From NCBI GenBank assembly GCA_001798855.1, contig MGQQ01000152.1, positions 1 through 38,763 of the forward strand: a DNA stretch of 38,763 bases. Direction: 5' to 3'. The stretch is from Deltaproteobacteria bacterium RBG_16_49_23 (GTDB taxonomy: Bacteria; Desulfobacterota; BSN033; UBA1163). The position numbers were made by a program, and so were the translations under genes. Shown here in pieces: positions 1 to 7,755 of this stretch (positions are counted from its first letter, which is position 1; each line of letters opens with the position of its first letter). The notes beneath the pieces are model-generated. The model was not told the DNA's origin and made no database searches. It worked only from the letters and a program-made list of their open reading frames with translations.

Positions 1-272
<272 letters not shown>

Positions 273-281
273 TTATCCAAT

Positions 282-572
282 CTATTGCTCGATGATGGCG
301 AGGACATCGTCTTCTTTCATTATCAGATGTTCTTCACCATCGATCTTAACCTCAGCGCCTGCATACTTGGCAAAGAGGATTCGATCACCTTTTTTCACCT
401 CCATCGGAATCTTTGTGCCATCTTCCTGAATCTTCCCTTTTCCGACTGCAATCACTTTCCCCTCGATCGGTTTCTCTTTAGCAGTATCCGGGATGATAAT
501 CCCTCCTTTTGTCTTTTCTTCTTCCTCCAATCTCTTGACAATGAGCCGATCATGAAGCGGTCTTACTTTCAT
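282..572 (-). CDS. groES: 10 kDa co-chaperonin GroES
   Basis: Lid subunit of the chaperonin, 96 residues, the normal length. It starts [14 protein letters not shown] and has the mobile-loop segment [15 protein letters not shown] at about residues 21-35 that docks onto GroEL, then the typical GKVIAVGKG and [14 protein letters not shown] strands. The frame is open 10 codons further upstream, but the ATG at 572 is preceded by AAAAGGAGG at a spacing of about 7, so I take that start. groEL follows on the same strand. No promoter could be assigned with confidence in the 200 bases upstream. Confidence 0.97.
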   Translation of the reverse strand: MKVRPLHDRLIVKRLEEEEKTKGGIIIPDTAKEKPIEGKVIAVGKGKIQEDGTKIPMEVKKGDRILFAKYAGAEVKIDGEEHLIMKEDDVLAIIEQ

Positions 573-1011
573 ACGAATACCTCCTTTTTCTGACAAATTC
601 ACCCAGGCTTTCGGGGTTTTTTGGCAACTAAGATTGACCAGAACTTTTCGCCCAAGATAAAAGTTTACCCCGTTGTTGCATAAAGATGCGGTTGAATCAA
701 CTGCATACCCCCATCAAAAGGCTGTTGTTACCCTTTTGAGGATAACTTCCAAAGGTCACTCTTGGATTGATCCAGGTGACGACATTGATTTGACAGCCAT
801 CCATCTCTGGGTAAGGGTTGGGTAAATCCATGCGCCGAATTTAATGCAACAACAGGGTTTACGCTGGACGCTTATTGTGAGTGTCCCCCCCAGATCTCCT
901 ACTCCAACTGTGGAGTAGTAAAGAACCATAAACCATACATTCACCACCAGCATGAAGATATTGAAAGGGGGGATTGGGATTGTTTGCAGGATGGGTTTAA
1001 ACAGCACTTTT
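573..1011. other. Intergenic stretch upstream of groES, no gene recognised
   Basis: About 440 bases without a convincing coding frame. It should hold the groESL promoter, but neither a clear sigma-70/sigma-32 pair nor a CIRCE element was found. A short TACCCCGTTGTTGCATAAAG segment near 665-685 resembles the ends of the inverted repeat at 1012-1080. Confidence 0.5.
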
Positions 1012-1080
1012 ACCCCGTTAGAAATAATGCCCCGCCCGTCGAGAGCCTCTGGGTCGAACGACTTGAATTTCTAACGGGGT
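1012..1080. repeat. Inverted repeat with 14-bp perfect arms
   Basis: ACCCCGTTAGAAAT at 1012-1025 is the exact reverse complement of 1067-1080. The 41 bases between carry GAGAGCCTCTGGGTCGAACG, close to a segment at about 25839-25858. The arm sequence recurs near 24037 and, more loosely, near 9632 and 10010. The right arm supplies the last codons and stop of the gene remnant at 1071-1253. This looks like a small dispersed palindromic insertion. Confidence 0.7.
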
Positions 1081-1253
1081 TTACTTATATAGGCTACTTC
1101 CCCTTGTGCGGTCCTCTTCATCCATCTGATTTTTTCCCGGTATATTCCCTCTAAAATCGATTCCTGTTGTTCAGTAATCATGGAATGTTTATGAATATAT
1201 TCTTTGACCCGTCCTACAAATCGCTTTTCCAAGAGCGTTAACTCATAACGCCC
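1071..1253 (-). pseudogene. Remnant of a small protein of the same type as the one at 6739-6993
   Basis: The minus frame is open from 1253 to the TAG at 1071-1073 and reads RYELTLLEKRFVGRVKEYIH, then KHSMITEQQESILEGIYREK, and ends inside the inverted repeat. Its layout matches the small protein at 6739-6993 (acidic/aromatic helix, then LTEKQ…L..LY.QK). There is no ATG at the expected start: the only ATG is internal at 1181, and an in-frame TGA at 1254-1256 separates the frame from an upstream ATG. I read it as broken at both ends. The family resemblance is my own alignment by eye. Confidence 0.45.
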
Positions 1254-1360
1254 TCAGCCCGCCATAATACACTTAGATCTATCGCTGTTCACATTTCTCT
1301 CCCTTGCTTCAAAAACTCCTTTTGGGATAGTCGATTGGAATCGTTTTGCGAAGTTTTTTA

Positions 1361-1654
1361 TTAATTCAATGAAGAAAACATCGCTCGATCTGATTGTCCC
1401 CAACCGTTTTTCTTATGTATTTTTCCCCATGCCATTCCATCACACCGAATTATATTTTCAATCGTAAGTCCCCAAACCTCTCTAATCTCCTCTGCACTCC
1501 ACGGTTCATTGATCAAATAACAACAGTTTCCTATCTCAAGGGCCCTATTCGTGATTTTGAAGTTTTCCGGATTGAGGTTTAACCTTTTCCAGAACAGGTT
1601 GTGTGGACATTGATAGTTCATACAAGGTTTAGGAACAAGCCTTCGTCTGCACAT
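1361..1654 (-). CDS. Small cysteine-rich protein with a sigma-70 region 4-like helix-turn-helix
   Basis: A 97-residue protein. The N-terminal third has CRRR, CMNYQCPHNLFW and a later NCC, so it may bind metal. Residues about 52-80 read WSAEEIREVWGLTIENIIRCD, spaced like the region-4 helix-turn-helix of sigma-70 factors (x-EEIGEVLGLTRERVRQIE). The ATG at 1654 follows GGAGGAGGGC at a spacing of about 8. It stands alone between intergenic stretches. A DNA-binding regulator is the natural guess, but the target is unknown. Cysteine pattern and HTH-like spacing are seen; the function is inferred. Confidence 0.65.
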   Translation of the reverse strand: MCRRRLVPKPCMNYQCPHNLFWKRLNLNPENFKITNRALEIGNCCYLINEPWSAEEIREVWGLTIENIIRCDGMAWGKIHKKNGWGQSDRAMFSSLN

Positions 1655-1847
1655 CCCTTAGCCCTCCTCCATAGGAATTCTTAAATTGTTGCGAACCGGC
1701 GATATAAAAAACATAATGTGCTAATACCCCAAACGGCCTGTCTGCCAAAGGTAGATTGACTACATAGAGGAACAGGGGCTATCTATTCCCCTATGCAGTG
1801 ATGGAAATAACGCCCCTCTGCTTAGCCCGATGGATTGATATCATTGA

Positions 1848-2384
1848 CTATTCAACCTTTTCAGACAATATCAAAGTCTCTCGTTTAAGCGGAGACGGCA
1901 CGTAGACCAGGCTGATTTCAATCTTTCTAAGGGACTTTTCCTTGATGGCGGTCGTTGGGATTGTGACGTCCAGAGTCCCTTCGGTGATGCCTTCAGGCTG
2001 AAGGGCCTTCCAGAAGGGATAGACCTTCACTATTTTCTCGTCCGTTTTATAAGGGATTGGCTTCCCGGCTTCATCCAGGTATTCGAGGGTAACCGCCTGG
2101 ATATCCAGGACGTCTTTCGATTTATTGGTGATCTTGATGTTACCCTTGAGGCCCGGCGTCTCGACGATCTCTTTGGAAGCGACGTTTACGGTCATGACGA
2201 CCTTAAGGTCGGTTACCTCCATCAGAAAAGCAGGCCCCTTAACCTCCGCCTTTGATGGAACCAAATTTTTAGTGACTTGCTCCTGCTTGGGAGCTTCCGC
2301 CTTTTTCTCCGTAGCACAACTAAAACCAAAAATTCCAAAAGCCAGACTTAGACTTACGAGTATGAAAATCTTTACAGTATTCAT
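1848..2384 (-). CDS. Predicted lipoprotein, unknown function
   Basis: 178 residues. The first ~23 form a lipoprotein signal (basic MNTVK, hydrophobic ILVSLSLAFGIFGF, then SC as lipobox), followed by a charged linker of Lys/Glu/Pro. The rest is beta-rich, with LKGNIKITNKSKDVLDIQAV at about 77-96 and LEYLDEAGKPIPY, resembling extracellular domains of the FxLYD/YcfL type that carry a conserved N(K)S…L….V.Y.D..G. The start ATG has AAAGGGG about 8 bases upstream. The leader, about 140 bases from the hairpin at 2523-2555, has no other gene. Envelope location is well supported; the role is not. Confidence 0.75.
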   Translation of the reverse strand: MNTVKIFILVSLSLAFGIFGFSCATEKKAEAPKQEQVTKNLVPSKAEVKGPAFLMEVTDLKVVMTVNVASKEIVETPGLKGNIKITNKSKDVLDIQAVTLEYLDEAGKPIPYKTDEKIVKVYPFWKALQPEGITEGTLDVTIPTTAIKEKSLRKIEISLVYVPSPLKRETLILSEKVE

Positions 2385-2522
2385 GTTGTGTCCCCTTTCT
2401 TTGCTAGTTGAATGGTTAGTTCAGATCTCAGACACTTTAGACTCAGTACCTGTAAACCTCAGCACCTCCTTTCCTCCTTTTGGCGACTCTTGGCAAGCCC
2501 TGATAGGACTCCGAAGAGGCAT

Positions 2523-2555
2523 AGAAAACCCGCAAAAAGCTGTTTAGAGTTGCGG
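2523..2555 (-). terminator. Intrinsic terminator-like hairpin between the ABM protein and the lipoprotein
   Basis: On the minus strand CCGCAA and TTGCGG pair around a loop containing CTCTAAAC, followed by GTTTTCT. It lies 57 bases after the stop of the ABM-domain gene and upstream of the lipoprotein, so it can end the first or act as leader hairpin of the second. Its loop CTCTAAAC is shared with the hairpin at 5593-5631. Confidence 0.6.
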
Positions 2556-2611
2556 TCCCGCTCTCCCTTTTCTTGGCCATTGTTCCAATAAAGCTTCTTG
2601 ACATCATCCCC

Positions 2612-2938
2612 TCAGATGAAAGTTCTTAAATCCTCCAACCCCTCGATTCCCGCTGGGTGGAAAGCCGTGTGAAACATCATTTCATAGGGCTCTTTGAGAA
2701 GGTTCATCGCCCCCCGGAGCACCCTGAAACGCTCCGACTTCAGATGGGTCATAAGGTTTTCCTGGGTATCCCATTCTTCAAGAAGAAAGAGTCGATTTTC
2801 ATCTTCGATACTCTGGCAGAAGTCGCAGCGATTGCATCCCTTCTCCGTTCGTATGGAACCGATCAGTAAAACGATCGTCTGTGACAACTCCATGCGCTTC
2901 TCAGGAAGGACCTTCATTCGGATGATGACCAGGATCAT
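2612..2938 (-). CDS. Antibiotic biosynthesis monooxygenase (ABM/YgiN-like) domain protein
   Basis: 108 residues forming one dimeric ferredoxin-like ABM domain: MILVIIRMKVLPEKRMELSQ (first strand and helix), GCNRCDFCQSIEDENRLFLL, and EEWDTQENLMTHLKSERFRV, the family's signature W…..L..H..S..F segment. Relatives include quinol monooxygenases such as YgiN and heme-degrading IsdG. The usual product-site details cannot be read from sequence alone, so substrate is open. The start at 2938 has a weak ribosome site. It is a single gene, followed by the hairpin at 2523-2555 and divergent from nothing. Confidence 0.8.
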   Translation of the reverse strand: MILVIIRMKVLPEKRMELSQTIVLLIGSIRTEKGCNRCDFCQSIEDENRLFLLEEWDTQENLMTHLKSERFRVLRGAMNLLKEPYEMMFHTAFHPAGIEGLEDLRTFI

Positions 2939-3123
2939 GCAAATTGTAACTGCAAGCGGCTTGCCAACAACCCTGAAAAATCAGAAGTTTGGAATCATCC
3001 TTTAATAACGATGGCTTAGATTGATAGAAGAGAACAGTAGAGAAGTAAGAAACGATCTGGTTGCCCTCAATATTTGGTGGAACCTCAATATATTGAGGGA
3101 TACATTGAGGAGAGCCAGACAGC

Positions 3124-5124
3124 TTATGAACCTGACTCCTTAGTCTCCGCCCGGACTATCCCGAGTTTATGCATCCTCGCTCTCAAGGTGCTGGGGTGGA
3201 GGCCCAGGATCGCTGCGGCCCCATCCTTTCCTTCGATGCGCCATCGGGTTTCGGAAAGAATTTTAAGAATCTGGTTTCGCTCGGTCTCTTCCAAGGTTCT
3301 CATGGTAGATGAAAATGGGAGGGATGAAATCTCCAGTTTATCTGCCAGCTGCAAGACTGGCCCGGGGCACAAGATCACGGCCCGTTCAATGATGCTTTCC
3401 AGCTCCCGAACGTTCCCGGGCCACGGGTAATCCTGGAGCGCCTTCATCGTCTCCTTCTGGATCGACGTGATCTGCTTCCCCAATTTCCTGGCATATCGCC
3501 CGATGAAGGCCTCGACCAGCAGAGGGATGTCTTCTGTCCGCTGCCGCAGTGGTGGGACGGTGATGGGGAAGATGTTGAGCCGATAGTAAAGGTCCTGCCG
3601 AAACCGGCCCTTGCAGACCTCTTCCTCAAGGTTTCGATTGGTCGTTGCCACGATCCGTATATCGACTTTAATGGTACGGGACGAACCCAGGCGCTCAAAC
3701 TCGTTATGCTGGATCGCCCGGAGCAGCTTGGCCTGCACCTCCAGCGGCAATTCCCCGATCTCGTCCAGGCAAAGCGTGGAACCATGGGCGACCTCGAACC
3801 GGCCTACCTGCCGGGTATCGGCTCCGGTAAATGCTCCCTTCTCCCGGCCGAACAATTCGCTCTCTATTAAATTGCCCGGCAGGGCAGCACAGTTGACCGT
3901 GATTAAGGGTCGATCCTTACGAGGGCTCATGTTGTGGATGGCGGCAGCGATCAGCTCCTTTCCTGTACCGGTCTCACCAAGGATGAGGACCGTTGTGTTC
4001 GTAGGAGCGACCTGCTCCGCTCGATAGAGAACATACTTGAGACCATTACTTTGCCCGAGAATATGGTCGAATTGATGTCTCTTTTTGATCTCTTGACGGA
4101 AGTAAATATTCTCGGCCTCGAGTTGGTCTTTCATTGTTTGGATTTCAGAAAGAGCCGTCCGAAGTTCGACCGTCCGCTCCTCCACTCGTTGTTCCAGTTC
4201 GTTGTGAGCTTTTTGTAAAGCCTCGCCTAGAAGTTTCCGTTCGGTGATATCGCGGATGTTACACTGAATCACCTTATGATGATTAACCAGATAGACATTA
4301 CTGACAAATTCCACGGCAATGGGCCGTCCATCTTTTGTCTCAAGCGGTAAATCATCGTAGCGGACATATCCTTTTCTCTGCAATTCCAAAAAGGTGGCTT
4401 TCGATGCTTCAATATTTTTAAAGGGGCCAATTCCCCAGAGTTTTTTGCCCAAAAACTCCTCATGCGAATAACCCAACATTTCTACCAAGAAGGGATTCAC
4501 ATCTGATATTTGTCCAGTTTCGGCATCGAGGATTAATATTCCATCTTGGGCTGTTTCAAAGAGGCGGCGGTATCGCGTTTCAGAACTTTTGAGCGCCTCC
4601 TCCGTCTGCTTTTGGTCGGTGATGTCCTCAAAAGCGAGGAGTATCCTATCCGTGCCTTTACTCTCCCGAAAGATCCGGCGAGCGTTGAGAAGCACCCTTT
4701 TTCGCCCAATGCGTGGGAACGTGTGGTCGACCTCGAAATTATTAAAGTGGGTATTTTGGGGGATAATTTTCTCCAACAGCTCTCGCAATGCAGGAATATC
4801 CCACTCGTGGTTGCCTATGTCAAAGATAAATCTTCCCTCAGTCTCTTCAGGCGCTACCTGGAAGGTTTCATAGAAGGAAGGATTCGCTGAGATGACTTTC
4901 AGGTCGGGGGTAAGCACGACAAGCGGTTCACGTATTGTCTCCACGATGCTCTCAGTATATTTTTGAGCTTTCTCAAAGGTTTCCTCTGCTCGTTTGCGCT
5001 CGGCGATTTGAGCCTGCGATATTTCGCCAGCCTCCTGTAAGCGCTGCTCCATGGCATCAAGCCTCGTCTGAAGCTCTTCCATCTCAAGGAGAAGTTGCTG
5101 CTTTGTATTGGTCTTCCTTTTCAT
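3124..5124 (-). CDS. PAS-domain sigma-54-dependent transcriptional activator (orphan)
   Basis: A 666-residue cytosolic enhancer-binding protein. Order: N-terminal coiled coil (about 5-55), PAS 1 (about 58-170, ends in FEDITDQKQ), PAS 2 (about 180-295, [17 protein letters not shown] … NIRDITERK), a coiled-coil linker, the AAA+ domain (Walker A GETGTGKE near 383, the sigma-54 contact loop GAFTGA, Walker [19 protein letters not shown], arginine-rich [13 protein letters not shown]), and a Fis-type HTH ([20 protein letters not shown]). No receiver domain, so it senses through PAS, probably a bound ligand or cofactor, without a kinase. ATG at 5124 has AGGGATG upstream. The gene has no partner on its strand, and no sigma-54 (GG-N10-GC) promoter was found nearby, so its target is not visible here. 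Confidence 0.95.
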   Translation of the reverse strand: MKRKTNTKQQLLLEMEELQTRLDAMEQRLQEAGEISQAQIAERKRAEETFEKAQKYTESIVETIREPLVVLTPDLKVISANPSFYETFQVAPEETEGRFIFDIGNHEWDIPALRELLEKIIPQNTHFNNFEVDHTFPRIGRKRVLLNARRIFRESKGTDRILLAFEDITDQKQTEEALKSSETRYRRLFETAQDGILILDAETGQISDVNPFLVEMLGYSHEEFLGKKLWGIGPFKNIEASKATFLELQRKGYVRYDDLPLETKDGRPIAVEFVSNVYLVNHHKVIQCNIRDITERKLLGEALQKAHNELEQRVEERTVELRTALSEIQTMKDQLEAENIYFRQEIKKRHQFDHILGQSNGLKYVLYRAEQVAPTNTTVLILGETGTGKELIAAAIHNMSPRKDRPLITVNCAALPGNLIESELFGREKGAFTGADTRQVGRFEVAHGSTLCLDEIGELPLEVQAKLLRAIQHNEFERLGSSRTIKVDIRIVATTNRNLEEEVCKGRFRQDLYYRLNIFPITVPPLRQRTEDIPLLVEAFIGRYARKLGKQITSIQKETMKALQDYPWPGNVRELESIIERAVILCPGPVLQLADKLEISSLPFSSTMRTLEETERNQILKILSETRWRIEGKDGAAAILGLHPSTLRARMHKLGIVRAETKESGS

Positions 5125-5592
5125 AACATCCCTTTGTCTAATCTTTAATATATAACTTCAATATCTTTAGGAACCCTCTAATCATTCCCAATTTGTCACT
5201 CCCGCGCATTCGGGAGTCCAGTTATTTAAAAGGCTTGTGGATTCCTGCTGGAGTTTATCCCGTACTTTGTTACGGAGCAGGAATGCCATTATTAGGGGTA
5301 GCTTTTAATCTTATACAGAATTTTAAAATAATTGCAACTCGATAAAGACGTACGCAGTTGCCAATGGAAATCAGGCGGGTTTTGCCGAAATGCTATGAGA
5401 AATGGCAACGACAACCCGAGTCTCCCCATCCGGTCCTTAAGACACCCTCCAAAGTCCGCTATAGATTCCAATTTGTTAATATCCCACATCCATTGACGGA
5501 ATATCTCCTATCTCAAGCGTAAATTTTCATATTGTGTTATATTTATATTAAATAACCAAGTTGTGTAGAGCCTTTTAGGCTTATAGCCCATG
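5125..5592. repeat. Intergenic stretch with a dispersed palindromic repeat
   Basis: No gene recognised. Around 5195-5275 lies a GC-rich element: CTCCCGCGCATTCGGGAG forms a small hairpin and is followed by GGATTCCTGCTGGAG and a second imperfect hairpin around TCCCGTACTTTGTTACGGAG. This has the look of a short repeat inserted between divergent transcripts. The rest, AT-rich to 5592, should hold the promoters of the regulator (minus) and of the RRM operon (plus), but neither could be fixed. Confidence 0.5.
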
Positions 5593-5631
5593 CCCGCAAG
5601 AACTCTAAACGACTTCTTTGCGGGTTTTTTT
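5593..5631 (+). terminator. Leader hairpin shaped like an intrinsic terminator, upstream of the RRM operon
   Basis: CCCGCAAGAA (5593-5602) pairs with TTCTTTGCGGG (5614-5624, one bulged T) around a loop containing CTCTAAAC, then seven T. No plus-strand gene ends upstream, because the neighbour is divergent, so this terminator sits inside the leader of the small basic protein starting at 5664. A second small hairpin, CGGCC/GGCCG, lies at about 5633-5650, just before the ribosome site GGGAGG. An attenuator that is bypassed under cold shock is an inference. Confidence 0.65.
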
Positions 5632-5663
5632 ACGGCCGATGCAAGGCCGATTGGGAGGCAAAG

Positions 5664-5906
5664 ATGGCGAATACAGGGCAGAGCGATCGGAGAAAAGGTA
5701 AAAGAAGACAGGGCAGCCGTAGAAAGGATGATATAAAGATCATCAGATCCGAAGGGAACAAGCAACGGGAGGTACCTATCCGCCACGAAGCTGTTTCCCA
5801 GGGAAAAGAGAGGTCGATATGGGGCTGGCATGAAGATTTTGCAATAGCATGGAGCGAGACTTTTTTAACAAAGAAAAGGAAGAGAAATCCAAGAAAAGGA
5901 GAATGA
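5664..5906 (+). CDS. Small strongly basic protein, unknown, coupled to the RRM gene
   Basis: 80 residues, very rich in Arg and Lys at both ends (RRKGKRRQGSRRKDD near 9-23; KKRKRNPRKGE at the end) with few hydrophobics except WGWHEDFAIAW. This fits a nucleic-acid-binding or ribosome-associated peptide, but I recognise no family. The ATG follows GGGAGG at a spacing of 7. Its stop lies two bases before the ATG of the RRM gene and contains that gene's ribosome site, suggesting translational coupling. It could be a chance frame in the leader, but the good ribosome site argues for a real gene. Confidence 0.55.
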   Translation: MANTGQSDRRKGKRRQGSRRKDDIKIIRSEGNKQREVPIRHEAVSQGKERSIWGWHEDFAIAWSETFLTKKRKRNPRKGE

Positions 5907-5908
5907 TT

Positions 5909-6211
5909 ATGAACATCTATGTAGGAAACTTATCATCTGATGTAAAAGACGAGACGATTCGGGAGGCTTTTGAATCCTTCGGCCAGGTAGCGTCAGCCAA
6001 AATTATCAAAGACAAGTATAGCGGCCAGTCCCGGGGTTTTGGCTTTGTTGAAATGACAACGCTGTCTCAGGCCCAGGCAGCGATTAAGAGTCTTAACGGA
6101 AAAGAACTCCTTGGCAAAGAGATGAGTGTGAAAGAGGCGCGTCCTCGTCCTGAACAGGGGAGAACTTTTGGAGGACGAATGGATTATAGCGGCCGTAATA
6201 ACCGTTATTAA
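5909..6211 (+). CDS. RRM-type RNA-binding protein
   Basis: 100 residues, a single RNA recognition motif: RNP2 IYVGNL at residues 3-8 and RNP1 RGFGFVEM at about 43-50, with the two aromatic residues that stack on RNA bases, then a Gly/Arg-rich tail (GRTFGGRMDYSGRNNRY). This is the bacterial glycine-rich RRM type seen in cyanobacteria and deltaproteobacteria, often cold-induced. The frame is open back to 5849, but ATG 5909 has AGGAG at a spacing of 7 and gives the usual N-terminus MNIYVGNL. Part of the run of RNA-binding genes at 5664-9586. Confidence 0.93.
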   Translation: MNIYVGNLSSDVKDETIREAFESFGQVASAKIIKDKYSGQSRGFGFVEMTTLSQAQAAIKSLNGKELLGKEMSVKEARPRPEQGRTFGGRMDYSGRNNRY

Positions 6212-6252
6212 TTCCTTTTTTGCAGAAACGAGGTTGACCCATGTTACAGTGA

Positions 6253-6432
6253 AAAAGACATGGGCGATTCTATGCTCCAAGACCGAACCATATTAGGCGC
6301 CCAAAATCCTACAAAGTCATATGCTCAGGCTGCGGAAAGGAAGTCATCACCCCAGTTCCCCCGCCGAATGACAGAAAGTTGCTGTGCACGGAATGCTTCA
6401 GCAAATCAGGGATATTAAAGGAGGAAATATGA
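6253..6432 (+). pseudogene. CxxC zinc-ribbon small protein, start disrupted by an apparent frameshift
   Basis: The frame reads GRFYAPRPNHIRRPKSYKVI, then CSGCGKEV … RKLLCTECFSKSG, i.e. two CxxC knuckles in the CxDx/zinc-ribbon style of small deltaproteobacterial proteins. It stops at the TGA of 6430-6432, overlapping the ATG of the next RRM gene (ATGA). It has no in-frame start: an in-frame TGA lies at 6250-6252. An ATG at 6260 reads MG and then goes out of frame by one base, exactly where MG-RFY would be expected. One missing base, real or a sequencing error, would explain this. Close packing with the RRM genes suggests a role in the same RNA-related set. Confidence 0.6.
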
Positions 6433-6695
6433 ACAAGAAAGTGTACGTAGCCAACCTCCCTTACCAGGCCACCGAGCCTGAAATCAAGGCCCTATTCTCG
6501 AAAGCCGGGGATGTCATGTCTGTCAAGATTGTCCAGGACAGGCAAAGTGGGCAGCCGAGAGGCATTGCTTTCGTGGAAATGTCCACGCAATGGGAAGGTC
6601 GGAAAGCTGTTTCCATGTTTAACCGCCAGGATTTCATGGGGAAAAATTTGCTGGTAAAAGAGGCGACGGAAAAACGCGGCTTCGGGAGAAGATAG
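6429..6695 (+). CDS. RRM-type RNA-binding protein, second copy
   Basis: 88 residues, one RRM: RNP2 VYVANL at residues 5-10 and RNP1 RGIAFVEM at about 45-52. Here the RNP1 is RGIAFVEM rather than RGFGFVEM of the first copy: the central aromatic position is Ile, so RNA stacking may be weaker or specialised. ATG at 6429 has AAAGGAGG at a spacing of 4 and overlaps the stop of the zinc-ribbon frame. It ends in a short basic tail KRGFGRR. The two RRM proteins share the DKYSGQSRG/DRQSGQPRG pattern, so they are likely old paralogues. Confidence 0.92.
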   Translation: MNKKVYVANLPYQATEPEIKALFSKAGDVMSVKIVQDRQSGQPRGIAFVEMSTQWEGRKAVSMFNRQDFMGKNLLVKEATEKRGFGRR

Positions 6696-6738
6696 CCATA
6701 AGAACTTAAAGACAGCCATCAGGACGGAAAGGAGCATT

Positions 6739-6993
6739 ATGGATAAAGCAAGGCTTGATTGGGTTATTTCAGGTTTAAACCAGCATGGGCTAACAAAGGC
6801 TGAAGACGTATTTCTGAAAACAGCATCGGAAGACTTCGATAGAAACCAGGCGCTAACGGAAAAGCAGGAAGAAAGGATGGAAGCCCTTTACAAGCAGAAA
6901 TCCCAATTGACACCCGATAAGAATCGTTCTGCTTCCAATGGATGTCCCAAAAAGGGCAAGCCCCGGAGGCCCGGCGGGAAAACCGTGTTTTAA
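6739..6993 (+). CDS. Small helical protein with LTEKQ motif, unknown
   Basis: 84 residues. Residues about 17-53 (LTKAEDVFLKTASEDFDRNQ, then ALTEKQEERMEALYKQK) form two likely helices with a charged linker; the C-terminus is basic and Pro/Gly-rich (KKGKPRRPGGKTVF). The ATG follows GGAAAGGAG at a spacing of 5. The same helix-LTEQQ-helix layout appears in the remnant at 1071-1253. It lies 43 bases after the second RRM gene on the same strand and probably belongs to that transcript. I do not recognise the family; the charge and the setting suggest nucleic-acid or helicase association, which is inference. Confidence 0.7.
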   Translation: MDKARLDWVISGLNQHGLTKAEDVFLKTASEDFDRNQALTEKQEERMEALYKQKSQLTPDKNRSASNGCPKKGKPRRPGGKTVF

Positions 6994-7149
6994 TGGGTGA
7001 GAGTCACTCCTTGACTTTCCGGACGCTAGCCCATTTTCTGTCGATTCTTTCACGAGCAGATATAAAGGGGAAGACGTGAGAAAGTTGACCTAATCCGGCC
7101 TAACTTGATTGATTCGGTCTTGGGTAAAGAGTTGATAAGGTGTAAAGAA

Positions 7150-7587
7150 ATGCGGATGTCGCCTCCTGCAAGATTATTGGAACAATTCTTATCAAACCTG
7201 AAAACCAATTTAGAACAAAAGGGATTTGATTTCAATTTTAAACTGATAAAAAGACATTTACACCTTTATCGCTTTGAGGATCATCATAAGCCTTATTTTT
7301 TATTCATTCATGAAAGCCTGTGCGGCTTTTGGGAAATATCTCCCAATTGGGAGGAGACTGCTCATCTCATTTCCTCTGAAAATCGAAATTGGGCTGTCAT
7401 TCTTTTGCAGAAGCCCAGCGGAGAAACCCACCCTTTAGGGTTCCTAATGTCCAGTAATGACTTTATAAAGATGAAATCAGGTTTCGGCATTAACCGTTTG
7501 GGCCGGATAAGAATACACGAGAAGGATTTGTCATCAAAAAATAAATTCAATAATTGGGAAAGGTTCTTTCGGCTACTCAATCTTTAA
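7150..7587 (+). CDS. Hypothetical protein, 145 residues
   Basis: I do not recognise a family. The sequence is soluble and looks like one mixed alpha/beta domain: MSPPARLLEQFLSNLKTNLE helix, then LHLYRFEDHHKPYFLFIHES, GFWEISPNW, NRNWAVILLQKPSG and WERFFRLLNL. The alternation of short strands with Trp and His recalls single-domain proteins that bind DNA or complement nucleases, but I claim nothing. The frame opens with TTG at 7105; ATG 7150 has AAGGTG at a spacing of 7 and is preferred, and ATG 7156 is possible. It sits between the RRM group and cspA on the same strand. Confidence 0.6.
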   Translation: MRMSPPARLLEQFLSNLKTNLEQKGFDFNFKLIKRHLHLYRFEDHHKPYFLFIHESLCGFWEISPNWEETAHLISSENRNWAVILLQKPSGETHPLGFLMSSNDFIKMKSGFGINRLGRIRIHEKDLSSKNKFNNWERFFRLLNL

Positions 7588-7691
7588 TCGGTCACGATTC
7601 TAAAGACGACTTTAAAACTTCTAAAGTCATCTACGCCATGGGGTAAACAAGAAAACATAGAGGGGACCTTTAAAATACTTTTTCTAGGGCC

Positions 7692-7720
7692 TTGCCATTG
7701 AATCGAGGATGTGCTATATA
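7692..7720 (+). promoter_or_regulatory. Sigma-70-like promoter of the cold-shock gene
   Basis: TTGCCA (7692-7697), a 17-base spacer and TATATA (7715-7720). A start near 7727 gives a leader of about 100 bases, as is typical for cspA-type genes. Confidence 0.6.
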
Positions 7721-7755
7721 AATCTTATCAATTAGAAGTTTTTGCGTTCAAACGG

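Noticed and set aside
573..760. CIRCE element (HrcA operator) upstream of groES
   Set aside because: Looked for TTAGCACTC-N9-GAGTGCTAA on both strands; nothing close is present.
756..1007. 83-codon open frame on the minus strand
   Set aside because: Low-complexity composition, no motif, no ribosome site; treated as chance.
2385..2560. Riboswitch (c-di-GMP or SAM type) in the lipoprotein leader
   Set aside because: Short segments such as CTCTTCGGAGTCC and GACCGCAACTC recalled known consensus pieces, but the core order and conserved helices do not fit.
3444..4027. Frames opposite or alongside the sigma-54 regulator
   Set aside because: Shadows of the AAA+ domain in other frames; the regulator frame has all motifs.
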